From the NCBI RefSeq assembly GCF_027579695.1, contig NC_083590.1, forward strand, positions 14,437,656 to 14,501,655: DNA of 64,000 nucleotides, in the 5' to 3' direction. Positions 44,960 through 56,680 of this stretch are shown piece by piece. The translations under genes and the position numbers were made by a program. Every line of letters begins with the position of its first letter. The first letter of the stretch is position 1. The stretch is from Neoarius graeffei (taxonomy: Eukaryota; Chordata; Actinopteri; Siluriformes; Ariidae). The notes beneath the pieces are model-generated. The model was not told the DNA's origin, ran no database searches, and saw only the letters and a list, made by a program, of their open reading frames with translations.

Positions 44960-45031
44960 TTCCCTGACCGGGAATCGAACCCGGGCCGCGGCGGTGAGAG
45001 CGCCGAATCCTAACCACTAGACCACCAGGGA
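44960..45031 (-). tRNA. tRNA-Glu (anticodon CTC)
   Basis: Read on the minus strand this is a 72-nt cloverleaf starting TCCCTGGTGGTCTAGTGGTT and ending GGTTCGATTCCCGGTCAGGG plus A. Acceptor stem TCCCTGG pairs with TCAGGGA, the anticodon loop is CTCTCAC with CTC, and the A box TGGTCTAGTGG and B box GGTTCGATTCC are intact. A T-run (44950-44954) follows within about 10 nt as a Pol III terminator. It appears identical to the canonical vertebrate gene and is not a SINE head, since no SINE body follows. Confidence 0.95.
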
Positions 45032-45254
45032 GCTACAGCAAACGGGAGAACTCTCACTATCAAAAATGAGTAAACCTGCTCCAAAAATCAGTAGTCTGCT
45101 ATGTCGTACCCAGGAGTTAGAAGGATAAAGTTCGCTCCTTATTCGCAGCTCTTTATTCAAAATTTCCGTTCCACCTTAAATACTGTGCAGCCGACTGCAA
45201 TGACGCGATTGCGCCTCTAGGGGGAACCATTTCCAAGAAAGACAAAAAAAAGCT

Positions 45255-45410
45255 AACAAGCCTTTATTTGTCACACGTGAAATTTAACCTCTGCATTTAA
45301 CCCATCTGTAGCAATGCGCACACACACAGAGCAGTGAGCAGCTATGCTACAGCGCCCAGGGAGCAGTTGTGGGTTAGGTGCCTTGCTCAAGGGCACTTCA
45401 GCCCAACCTC
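45255..45410 (-). mobile_element. SINE 3'-module fragment
   Basis: CTGCATTTAACCCATCTGTA and TGCTCAAGGGCACTTCAGCC are the conserved module seen in other SINE copies. No tRNA head. Confidence 0.7.
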
Positions 45411-45518
45411 AGATTTTCTCTAAATTTGGTGACATTTAGTTTATCCACTCCCAATTCTGAACTATCTCTCTACAGTTTATTATTCTGTAGCTTAACAAAA
45501 TATTATTTAACCTTATAG

Positions 45519-46498
45519 CAAGGGAGTAACTTTGATTTTGACATTGGTGGGGACACAAAAGTGATCCAAGGCAGTTACCAATATTCGTCTGTAGGTGGCA
45601 GTAAAGGACCATGGATTTGTTGTATCTCGCCTAGCCTAGTAGTAGTAGAAAGAGGTCTCTGTAAAACGGTGAACGCAGTAGACTCAGCAGCTGTCACGCT
45701 GTTGATTCTGAAATGCAAGTCGCACATCTGCATGGCCATGCAGTAGCCTACATCTGACTACTTACATTCTGTAAAACCATTAGGTCTATAAATTTAACAT
45801 TCATTCATCGAGGATATTATCTAACACCAAGTTACATTGCTCCAGCATTCCTTTTCTCTGCAGCTATGCAGCTAGCTCTGATGCGTCCTGTCACGTTGCT
45901 AAACCTGCCTAAGGAACCACAGCAATACTTTTATGAAGGGTTTCCATACATCAAAAGGATTTTGTTGAGTTTTTAAAGCTTGACAGAAACCCTGCACTTA
46001 CATTCTTGACTGTGAAGAAGAATGAACAAATATCTCGTTTCTGGGGAGGGGGGCCGTCATCCATGATACTCAAGTCAGCATGCGAGTCGTAGGGCAAGCA
46101 TGCATGGACATCGAAGTCCAACTCAATTTGTAGGCTGACGGAGAGTGGGGGGGGGGGGGGGGGGGGTGCATGGGGTAGGTCAGGTGTGTACGTGTGAGAT
46201 ATGGGGGGTTGATGGGCAGGTAGTCACATCTGCTGTGGGAAGTGTGCTGCTTTTACAGCAGATGGAGTGACAGCTGGGATAGCCAACCATGTAAGTTAGC
46301 GAGAAACAGGTAGCTAATCAGAGAATGATATCTACGTTAGAGGGGGGATTATTAGCAGTGTCATACATTTAACCCTTTGTGTGCCATATAATCATTGCTC
46401 AGGTTAGGACATCGGTTTTATTGATCATGATTACACAGTAGCGGCTGAATATTGGTAGGGACACGTCCCTAGCGTCCCTACCCAAAATTACGCCCTAG
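45519..46498. mobile_element. hAT element, 980 bp, exact 8-bp duplication
   Basis: CCTTATAG lies at 45511-45518 and 46499-46506. The left end is CAAGGGAGTAACTTTG and the right end inverted CTAGGGCGTAATTTTGGG. TAGGGACGCTAGGGACGTGT near the right end pairs in part with itself. No transposase frame. Confidence 0.85.
46147..46168 (+). repeat. Poly-G run
   Basis: About 20 consecutive G inside the hAT element. A second run is at 58719-58735. Confidence 0.9.
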
Positions 46499-46805
46499 CC
46501 TTATAGACACCACAAAGTATTGCGTAGAAGTGTTTTGGTTCCTACCTCTGCCAACTTTGATGGAGGATGGTATGTTTGCACCTCCATTTGTTCGTTTGTC
46601 TGTTTTCAACATAACTCAAAAAGTAGCAAACAGATTTTGATGAAATTTTGAAGAAAGGTGGGCCATGAGCCAAGAAACAATTGATTAGATTTTGATGCAA
46701 ATCCAAATACATGGCTCAGCAAAGGTTTGCACTTTACCGAGTTCTCTTCTAGGTATGTACATTTTATTATGTCCGTGTGAATATACTGTACATGAAATTG
46801 ATATG

Positions 46806-47182
46806 GGGCGGCACGGTGGTGTAGTGGTTAGCGCTGTCGCCTCACAGCAAGAAGGTCCTGGGTTCGAGCCCCGGGGCCGGCAAGGGCCTTTCTGTGTGGA
46901 GTTTGCATGTTCTCCCCGTGTCCACGTGGGTTTCCTCCGGGTGCTCCGGTTTCCCCCACAGTCCAAAGACATGCAGGTTAGGTTAACTGGTGACTCTAAA
47001 TTGACCGTAGGTGTGAATGTGAGTGTGAATGGTTGTCTGTGTCTATGTGTCAGCCCTGTGATGACCTGGCGACTTGTCCAGGGTGTACCCCGCCTTTCGC
47101 CCGTAGTCAGCTGGGATAGGCTCCAGCTTGCCTGCGACCCTGTAGAAGGATAAAGCGGCTAGAGATAATGAGATGAGATGAG
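46806..47182 (+). mobile_element. tRNA-derived SINE, near consensus
   Basis: The best-preserved full-length copy, with GGCGGCACGGTGGTGTAGTG head and GATGAGATGAG tail. ATGAAATTGATATG lies at 46792-46805 and 47183-47196. Confidence 0.95.
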
Positions 47183-47629
47183 ATGAAATTGATATGACTT
47201 CCCCAACTGACATGGCCGCAAATCCACAGCACAATGCTCTTGTATGTGAACACTTTCAGATTGAAGCCAGCAGGGAAAAATACTGTGGGAATACACCCGG
47301 AAACTCATGATAGCTTCTACCTCAGAGTGTTCACATAAGAGCATTTAAATCCATTGTTTCCTGGATTTGGGGCCATGCGTGAAAAAAAGTCATATCAATT
47401 TAATATGTAAAATGAAATGAACATAATAAAATGTATGCAATAACCAAAACACTTCTACAGAATGTTCTGTGGTGTCTGTAAGGTTCAAGAATAGTTTTGT
47501 TCATCTACAGAGTAACAGGTTATAAAGACAGATAGTTCAAAACTGGCAGTGGATAAACTAAATCTCAGCAAATTTAGAGAAAACATTTTTGTTTGTTTGT
47601 TTTTGCAAATCAAAAATTGAACTAGAGGC

Positions 47630-47822
47630 GGGGTACATCTTAGACAAGTCACCAGATCATCACAGGGCTGACACATAGACACAAAACCATTCACACTCTC
47701 ATTCACAACTACAGTCAATTTAGAGCCACCAATTAGCCTAAACTGCATGCATTTGGACTGTGGAGGAAACCGGAGCACCTGGAGGAAACCCACACAGACA
47801 CAGGGAGAGCGTGCAAACATGT
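47630..47822 (-). mobile_element. Diverged SINE fragment
   Basis: GGCGGGGTACATCTTAGACA and TGGAGGAAACCGGAGCACCT are the main SINE body. The head is lost. Confidence 0.75.
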
Positions 47823-48309
47823 TTCGTAAATACATTTAGTTGGTAAACAGGAAGTTGATGTGCGACAGACCTGAAAACAATATACACAGTATAGAACCCC
47901 AAGCTGAAGTTTGGTACCAAGTGGCTATGATTTGTGGTTGCTGAGAAAAAGGGTGTTTCAGATGGACAGAGGTAAAAACCAGTATCCCCCCCAGAGCAGG
48001 GGTATAAAAATCTACGAATGATATTTCTGAGGTTCAATGGATTCAGGAATGATTGGAGTAGATGCCAGGGCAGAACTTACCCAAAACCATCAAACAAGAA
48101 AACAAGGAGGTGTGAAGGTGAGCAAGGAGAGTAAGACACTTCACTTACTGAAAGACAATACGGTTTGGATTTTAAGGTTCAAAGTGTGTGTTTTTAGTGA
48201 ATTAATCCATCTGTACATCAATGTACAATGAGCAAGTGTATTCTAGCTGCTTATATCAGTGTGTTTTATAAAAGAAAAAAAAAACACACTCCTGATTGCC
48301 TGTTAGTTC

Positions 48310-48475
48310 CATTATGGACATTTAGCAGATGCTCTGCTCCAGAGTGACATACAACATACCCAGAGCAGCCTGGGGAGCAGGTGCTTTGCTCAAGGGCACT
48401 TCAGCCATTCCTGCTGGTCCAGGGAGTCAAACTGGTGCCAAAGCTGCTTCTCTAACCATTAGGCCATGTTAAGCA
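48310..48475 (-). mobile_element. Third SINE type (tRNA head, 'TTTAGCAGATGCTCTG' tail)
   Basis: On the minus strand the head is ATGGCCTAATGGTTAGAGAA, with a B-box-like region and the TGCTCAAGGGCACTTC block. A related piece is at 59256-59400. Confidence 0.65.
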
Positions 48476-48499
48476 ATCAGTGATGGTTTGTCCATCAAT

Positions 48500-51400
48500 C
48501 TCTTGCCTGAAATGCATCATTTCTGTTATCCATAACCACTTATGGGGGTAAGGATCACTGGAGGAGTAGTACCTTTCTGGTGGCCAAACCATCTCGGCGT
48601 CCCAGACTGGTCTCCCCAAATCCAGTGGCATGTGATGCGTAATATACTGGCCAACTCATCACCAGCAAGTGGCCATCTCATCTAGCCTCTCGCATGCTGA
48701 AGACCATCCACAGTAGCTCCACGCGCCACCCCCGGTTCTCACTGAACGCAGCGGATCTAGGGGAGCAAACCCTGAAAAAAAAAACATCACACTGGTGGAC
48801 CATCATGCACTCTCGAGTTGGGAGAGTTCTGCTTCAGGGATTAGCTCCCCGGTCGTCGGGGTAACCTTGCCACTGGATTCGGAACTTTTCTCCGTATAGC
48901 AGCGTGTGGCTATTGTTCGTGCTCCAGTAGTCCCATGTTAAACTACTTCATGCACATGGCGTCCGTTGAGTCTTTTTGAAAGTCCTATGGCGATCGGCAA
49001 GAGGCGACGGGGACAGGATTAGTGAGATCTGGGAGTCCTTAGTCTCAACCCAACACAGTAGGCGACAGAGACCTGATTCAGTCACTCCATTCTTGGACTG
49101 GAACAGAAGAGTGGCCCGGCAGCTATCTCTGTGACTGAGCAGCCCTATTTAGGATCCGCTCTGCTCACCCCGTAGGGGAGGGGGCTAGAAAAGGTGCCCC
49201 AAAAATAGCCTGTTCCAACCTTCCCTGGCTGGGTTACCGTGCCCAGCAGGATCACCATTTTGCAGTCGAACAACCTACAAGATTAATTTTGGTACTTGGA
49301 ATGTATGCACCCTATTGGATGACTCTGGAAACTCTGACCGTCTGGAGAGAAGAACTGCTCTTGTATCAAGAGAACTATGTTGTTTTGATATCGATATTGC
49401 CGCTCTTCAGGAAACAAGAAGAGCGGGTTCCGGTCAGCTTAAGGAGGCTGGTGGAGGTTATACCTTCTTTTGGCAAGGCAGACCCAAAGGACAGCCGCAG
49501 ATTCATGGCGTCGGATTTGCCATTAAGAATGACATCGTCAATCATCTCACCGAGGTTCCACAAGGCATAAATGAACGTATTATGACCTTATGTTTAACCC
49601 TGTCCAGCAGCCAGCATGTAACCATCATATGCGCATATGCACCTACCCTGGACGCTGAAAACGAGGTGAAAGAAGCATTCTATTCAACCTTGGACTCAAT
49701 CTTGACCAAAACTCTCAAAGAGGACAAAATCGTTCTCCTTGGAGACTTCAACGCCAGGGTAGGCAGAAATAACGAGCTTTGGAGGGGCACAATCGGTAAA
49801 GACGGCGTTGGAAATTGCAACTCTAATGGCACACTGCTACTCACCTTATGCGCCGAGCACCAGCTTGTTATTACCAACACCATGTTTAGTCAGAGAAACA
49901 AGTATAAAACCACCTGGCAACATCCTTGCTCGAAGCACTGGCATTTGATTGACTATGCCATAGTTTGCGCCCGAGACCTGAGCGAGGTCAGAATAATGAA
50001 GGCGATGGTTAGTGCTGACGACTGTTGGACTGACCACCGACTCGTTCGAGTTGTCCTTTTCTTCCAGCTAATGCGGAAGAAGCAGAACACGGCAAAGCTT
50101 GTGCGCCAAAGGCTTGATGTCGGGAGACTTAAAGACCCGGACGTATGTGATGACTTGCAAAGGTCTCTCCGTCATACCCTTACTTCTGTAGGTGGTGATG
50201 ACGCTATAAAATACTGGGATGACCTCAAGAAAGCAATCATTACTAGCTGCGAAGAAACCATTGGTTACAAAACACGGAAACACCAGGATTGATTTGACGA
50301 GAATGACGAGGTGATCACAGAAATGGTCTCTAGGAAAAGAAAGGCGTTCACTGATTGGCAGAATGACCCCCTGAATAACAACAAAAGGGAAGCCTATCAG
50401 ACCATTTGGGCTGAGGTCCAGCGGCAGATTCGAAAGTTAAAAAATGAGTGGTGGGCTAACAAGGCTAATGAGATCCAAAGCCTCGCAGATAAAGGCGACA
50501 CCCGCGGCCTTTTCAGTGCCATCAAGGCAATGCATGGCCCAACCTCATGTGGTGCAACCGCAGTTAAAGACCAAGACGGGACTCTCCTGAAGGACAGTAA
50601 GAGCATTAACCACCGCTGGATGGAGCACTTTCGGGAGCTCCTGAACCGTGATTCTTCCATTGACGAGTCCGTCTATGACGTGATCGAGCAGCTAACTGTC
50701 AATCTTGAGCTTGGTAAAGAACCCAGTCCCTCTGAAATACGAACTGCCATTGCACAGATGAAAAACGGGAAAGCTCCAGGCATCGATGGAATCCCAGCAG
50801 AAGTATTTAAGCTTGGAGGGTCTGAACTAGAGCATTGCATCTACAAGCTTATCCTTCTTATCTGGGAAAAGGAGGTCTTAGCGCCGGACCTACGAGACGC
50901 AGATATTGTGAAAATCTTCAAGAAAGGTGACAAATCTGTGTGTGGTAACTACCGCAGTATCACTGCTTGCCATTGCTGGCAAAATAGTCACCCGAGTCAT
51001 GGTGAATCGTCTTCAACCACATGCTGAAACGTTCCTCCCGGAGACACAGAGTGGTTTCCGTGTGAATAGAGGAACAATAGATATGATCTTCACGGCTCGG
51101 CAGCTCCAAGAAAAGTGCCGCGAACAACATCAACCCCTGTACATGGCCTTTATTGATTTGTCCAAGGCCTTCGATTCTGTCAACCGCGAGGCCTTGTGGA
51201 GGATCCTAGCCAAGTTCGGCTGCCCTGAGAAATTTGTCAACATTCTCAAACTCTTCCATGATGGTATGTCTGCAAGAGTTCTTGACAACTGCTCCAGTAG
51301 CGACCCGTTCGAAGTGCAGACCGGTGTAAAGCAAGGCTGCATGATTGCTCCTACACTCTTCTCCATATTTATATCAGCTGTCCTTCAGTTAATGAAAGAC

Positions 51401-52503
51401 CAGCTTCCTGATGGAGTTGCAATCACCTACCGTTTCGATGGGGGTCTTTTCAATCTAAGAAGGCTGAAAGTGAAAACCAAGACTCACACAACTTCCGTCA
51501 TCGAGCTTCAATATGCCGACGACAACTGCGTTTGCGCAACCTCCGAAGAGAGTCTCCAAGCTATTCTGAATGTCTTTGGGCACGCATACCAATGACTGGG
51601 TCTGTCTGTCAATGTGAAAAAGACCGAGATACTCTACCAACCTGCTCCTGGCCAAGTGATTGTCCTCCCCTCCTTTAAAATCAATGAGACAGCTCTGGAG
51701 AATGTAGAATCTTTTCCATACCTTGGCAGTATTCTCTCTGTCAAAGCAAACATCGATGATGAGATTCAGCATCGCCTACGAGTTGCCAGCTATGCCTTTG
51801 GACGAATGCGTGAGAGAGTATTCGAGGAGAGAGGCATACACATCGAGACTAAAGTGAAGATCTATAAGGCGGTGGTCTTACCCTCCCTCTTGTTCGGCTC
51901 CGAGTCTTGGACCACATACAGGCGTCATCTAAAGGCCCTTGAAAAGTATCACCAACGCTGCTTGCGTCGCATTCTCGGCATAAGTTGGATGGATCACCGA
52001 ACCAATACAAGCGTTCTAGAGGAAGCCAACTGCTCAAGCGTAGAGGCCATGGTAGTTCAAAACCAACTCCGCTGGTCAGGGCATGTTCTTAGAATGGACA
52101 GCTCGCGCTTACCAAAGCAAATCCTCTATGGTGAGCTTAGCTCTGGAGAAAGATCAGTTGGAGGGCAAAGGAAGCGATTCAAAGACAACCTCAAGGCCAA
52201 CTTGAAAGCCTGTAAGATCAACCCAGATAACTGGGAAGAACTTGCCTCTGACCGCACGAAGTGGAGGGGGCAAATACATGAGGGTGTTGCCTCCTTTGAG
52301 TCTGCCAGACGCGACCGTTGTGAGGAGAAGCGCCAAAACCGCAAGGCCCGTGAAAGGGCTCCTCCCTCAATGACCACTTCTTTCGCGTGCCCGGCCTGTC
52401 GACGGTTGTGTGCGTCCCGCATCGGCCTTGTGAGCCACCAGAGGACTCACAAATGATGACCAATGGGCAATCATACTCGCAATGCGAGGGATTCCTGATG
52501 ATG
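48500..52503 (+). mobile_element. Near full-length endonuclease-type non-LTR retrotransposon
   Basis: A roughly 700-bp 5' leader (48.5-49.19 kb) precedes a single long coding region, and the element ends near GCGAGGGATTCCTGATGATG, a typical short TGATG tail. Target duplication was not found. Confidence 0.7.
49191..52456 (+). pseudogene. Endonuclease/reverse transcriptase ORF with three lesions
   Basis: Order: AP-type endonuclease (INFGTWNVCTLLDD, ALQETRR, LLGDFNARVG, WHLIDYAIV, DHRLV), then RT (GKAPGIDGIPAEVFK, FIDLSKAFDSVNRE, VKQGCMIAPTLF, LQYADDN with catalytic YADD), thumb region, and a terminal C-x2-C...H-x4-H finger (CPACRRLC...HQRTH). Lesions: TGA in place of a conserved Trp at 50290, a single-base frame change near 50945, and TGA at 51593. 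It resembles RTE-type 'endonuclease-reverse transcriptase' elements of fish. The low lesion count suggests a young copy. Confidence 0.88.
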
Positions 52504-52664
52504 AACCACTTATCTTGTGCAGGGTCGTGGGAGCGACCTTTTCATTACAGACATCATCTTCCTTATCTAGTACTATTGCCAGGTCAGGATCATATATATT
52601 AAATCGGAGGATAGTTTCACACCAGACATCCTTCTTGCCTCAACCCTCTCATTTCCGGGCTTGG

Positions 52665-52875
52665 AAAACAACTATTCACACCTATGGGCAATTTAGAGTA
52701 GCCAGTTAGAGTAACCTAACTGCACACTTTTGGACTGTGGAGGAAGCCAGAGTACCCAGAGGAAACCCACACAGACATGGGGAGAACATGCAAACTCCTC
52801 ACAGAAAGACTCAAACCCAGAAACTCCTTGCTGTTAGGCAACAGTGCTAACCACTATACCACCATGCCACCCTAT
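52665..52875 (-). mobile_element. Diverged SINE
   Basis: GGAGGAAACCCACACAGACA and GGTGGCATGGTGG (minus) identify the head and body. It is degenerate and lacks a tail. Confidence 0.75.
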
Positions 52876-53816
52876 TTCATGACAGACATCCCTAACAGAA
52901 ATTAGTGCCTTCCCGGATTGGTTTCTAGCAATTTGTGAAAGATTTTAGCATTGTGGAACTCTGGACTGTGATCAGTCAGAAGGTGTTGTTTAATTTTCTC
53001 TAACTGCAGCTCTGACATTAGTGCAGCTGCAAATCATATGTAAGTATTGATACTGTAAAGTTTCCTGTGATGAGACTTTTTTTTCTTTTTTTTCCACATT
53101 TACTCAAACGAAATGACCAGGAACTGCATTTTGATTTGAAACAATCCACTTTTGCTCCCTTGTTGCTACTGTGCGCACACACACACATGTCCACATCAGA
53201 AAGGGTGTGCTGAAATTATTGGAATGCAGCCTGTGTTTATCCTCAGACCGCACAAACTGCTGTCTTTTACTGGGTGTGAACTTACTGACAATGAAGAATC
53301 TCTAATCCTCTTTTAAAACCTTTAAGTGTTCAGTCTGTACATCAAACCTGCATATACATGAGAGACAAAACATGACGATGACACCTCGGTTTAATTGGCA
53401 CACAATTATGAGCATTACTGAGGCAGTCAAATTGCAGTGTGAGAAACAAAATGAAATCTCTCAGAGGTGGAGCTGGAGAAGCTCTCTCATGAACACAGAT
53501 GGTTCATTTGATGCAATTTAATACCGTGTGTGCCAGAGCAAAAAGCATGACGTGCATAGTTTATAGATGCATTTCTTTAAATGGCACGTCCGGGCATGCT
53601 TTTTAAATTTCAACCTCAAAAAAGACTTACTGTGAATCACATTTACAGGAAATGTGTGTACTTGTTTCAATTCCTGAAAGCTAATTCATAGGGAAAAAAG
53701 TTTTAACCATTTAATGCATGCTTAAACAGTCACTTTCAGGCTTTTTACTTTTTTTTCTTAATAAAAATCACCTCCAAATCAGAAAGGCAGCATTTCTGTT
53801 TCATATATACATATAT
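52876..53816. other. Stretch without recognised gene
   Basis: AT-rich, no coding frame of note, no repeat that I recognise. Confidence 0.5.
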
Positions 53817-53946
53817 ACATTTCATTTCATTATTTTTAAGCCAGTTTTAAAAACTACACCATTTCTTGACATGCAAAAGTCTTTGGCACATGTCAAGAAA
53901 TGCTGCAGGTTTTTAAAACTGGCTTAAAAATAATGAAATGAAATGT
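53817..53946. repeat. Hairpin with about 57-bp arms
   Basis: The left arm ACATTTCATTTCATTATTTT...CCAGTTTTAAAAAC and the right arm are perfect inverses over 38 bp. A further 13 pairs (ATTTCTTGACATG) follow after a small bulge, and the loop is CAAAAGTCTTTGGCA. It joins a Tc1-like MITE whose right end GCCAAGACTTTTGCACAGCA is at 54230-54249. Confidence 0.9.
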
Positions 53947-54907
53947 TTCAACATTAAATATCAGCATTAAACATGAAAACACTCGCTTCTTAATTTTGTA
54001 CCAAAACCATAGCCTTCATTATGATTTCTTTTTTAATCTGAAAAGTGCTCTCTTCTGGAATATGCTGCTCAAATACAAACTTTTTTATTACCTGTAACAT
54101 TTAATTTTGTACCAGAAAATAAATGTTTGGCACTCTAAAATGTTTTTGCAATGTTTTGACTCGATAATAATCATTTATAATCATGAAATGGGAATCTATA
54201 ACAAAGATTGTATGAAAAAAATAGGGTGCCAAGACTTTTGCACAGCACTGTATCTTTACAAATTAAATTAAATTTCCTAACTTAAGTGTAATATTTATTT
54301 TTGTGCCAGACTCCAGTGCTTTAGCTTTTTAAAATCTATTTTTTTAATGAATGTAAACAATTTCAGCTGCATCATGTAACAGTCCTGAAGTGTGTAAATC
54401 TTGTACACATCAAGAACAATAACACATTTTGTGAAAACATATTTTCTATAAATTTGTTAATCAAAATGAAATATTTTAGACCTGAATGTGAATGTTTATC
54501 CTTTTTCATAAAGCTATTCCTACACATGAACAACACATTTACATTTCAATATAGTAAGTGATAAAAAAAAATCAGAATTGATATTTATTGATTTCACTGA
54601 AAAAAAAAAAGAAACCCATAGGCAGTTTTGTGCTTTGAAATGTCCCATGAAAATTAATGTGTGGCCTGAAAATAAAACCTAACTGTTGTATTTCAATACA
54701 GAAATACAGGAAGTAAATATAAGACAGAAAAAAAGTGATACAAAGGTTTCTGAATGTGTTGCTGCATGTGCTGTTGCTTAATGCTGGCAGAGGAAGCATT
54801 TTCCCAGCATCAGTCCCAATTTTGTCACCTGTTAGAAATCTCTTACATACATACAACTACTGTAAAATCTATGTATCTATTTGTCTGTCTGTCCATCCAT
54901 TCATCTA

Positions 54908-56497
54908 CAGTGGTGCTTGAAAGTTTGCGAACCCTTTAGAATGTTCTATATTTCTGCATAAATATGACTTAAAACATCATCAGATTTTCACACAAGTCCG
55001 AAAAGTAGATAAAGAGAACCCAGTTAAACAAATGAGACAAAAATATTATACTTGGTCATTTATTTGTTGAGGAAAATGATCCAATATTACATATCTGTGA
55101 TTGACAAAAGTATGTGAACATCTAGGATTTGCAGTTAATTTGAAGGTGAAATTAAAGTCAGGTGTTTTCAATCAATGGGATGACAATCAGGTGTGAGTGG
55201 GCACCCTGTTTTATTTAAAGAACAGGGATCCATCAAAGTCTGATCTTCACAACACGTTTGTGGAAGTGTATCATGGCACGAACAAAGGAGATTTCTGAGG
55301 ACCTCAGAAAAAGCATTGTTGATGCTCATCAGACTGGAAAGGGCTACAAAACAATCTACAAAGAAGTCAGACAGATTGTGTACAAATGGAGGAAATTCAA
55401 GACCAGTCACCCTCTCCAGGAGTGGTCGACCAACAAAAATCACTCCAAGAGCAAGGCGTGTAATAGTCGGCAAGGTCACAAAGGACCCCAGGGTAACTTC
55501 TAAGCAACTGAAGGCCTCTCTCACATTGGCTAATGTTAATGTTCATGAGCCCACCATCAGGAGAACACTAAACAACAATGGTGTGCATGGCAGGGTTGCA
55601 AGGAGAAAGCCAATGCTCTCCAAAAAGAACATTGATGCTCATCTGCAGTTTGCTAAAAATCATGTGGACAAGCCAGAAGGCTATTGGAAAAATGTTTTGT
55701 GGATGGACGAGACCAAAATAGAACTTTTTAGTTTAAACGTGAAGCGTTATGTTATGTTTGGAGAAAGGAAAACACTGCATTCCAGCATAAGAACCTTATC
55801 CCATGTGTGAAACATGGTGGTGGTAGTATCATGGTTTGGGCCTGTTTTGCTGCATCTGGGCCAGGACGGCTTGCCATCACTGATGGAACAATGAATTCTA
55901 AATTATACCAGCGAATTCTAAAGGAAAATGTCAGGACATCTGTCCATGAACTGAATCTCAAGAGAAGGTGGGTCATGCAGCAAGACAACGACCCTAAGCA
56001 CACAAGTTGTTCTACCAAAGAATGGTTAAAGAAGAATAAAGTTAATGTTTTGGAATGGCCAAGTCAAAGTCCTGACCTTAATCCAATTGAAATGTTGTGG
56101 AAGGACCTGAAGCGAGCAGTTCATGTGAGGAAACCCACCAACATCCCAGAGTTGAAGCTGTTCTGTACGGAGGAATGGGCTAAAATTCCTCCAAGCCGGT
56201 GTGCAGGACTGATCAATAGTTACCGGAAACATTTAGTTGCAGTTATTGCTGCACAAGGGGGTCACACCAGATACTGAAAGCAAAGGTTCACATACTTTTG
56301 CCACTCACAGATACAAAATATTGGATAATTTTCCTCAATAAATAAATGACCAAGTATAATATTTTTGTAACATTTGTTTAATTGGGTTCTCTTTATCTAC
56401 TTTTAGGACTTGTGTGAAAATCTGATGATGTTTTAGGTCATATTTATCCAGAAATATAGAAAATTCTAAAGGGTTCACAAACTTTCAAGCACCACTG
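54908..56497 (+). mobile_element. Tc1-type transposon, full length
   Basis: TA flanks both ends (54906-54907 and 56498-56499). Long inverted ends start CAGTGGTGCTTGAAAGTTTG and, on the minus strand, CAGTGGTGCTTGAAAGTTTG. They stay similar for about 200 bp. It lies in a (TCTA)n region. Confidence 0.95.
55273..56277 (+). pseudogene. Tc1 transposase pseudogene (DNA-binding deletion)
   Basis: It starts MARTKEISEDLRKSIVDAHQ. About ten residues of the first helix-turn-helix appear deleted, since TIYKE is followed directly by VRQIVYKWRKF. A frame change near 55400 continues SGRPTKITPRARRVIV, and the frame changes back near 55770-55800 before KHGGGSIMVWACFAASGPGR. WMDETKIELF, MQQDNDPKHTS and [11 protein letters not shown] supply the DDE residues. 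It ends GGHTRY. The product cannot be active. Confidence 0.92.
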
Positions 56498-56680
56498 TAT
56501 CTATGTATCTAATGTATCTATCTGCCTGTCTATCCATCTATCCATCTGTCTGCCCATCTATCTATTTGTTTATACCACAATGCTGTTGAATTCTCAGTTA
56601 TGATTGGTCAGAGGTTTTCTATAGTCACAGCTCATTCACATGCTTGGAATGAAAAAGTATCCATCTATCCATTATCTGTA

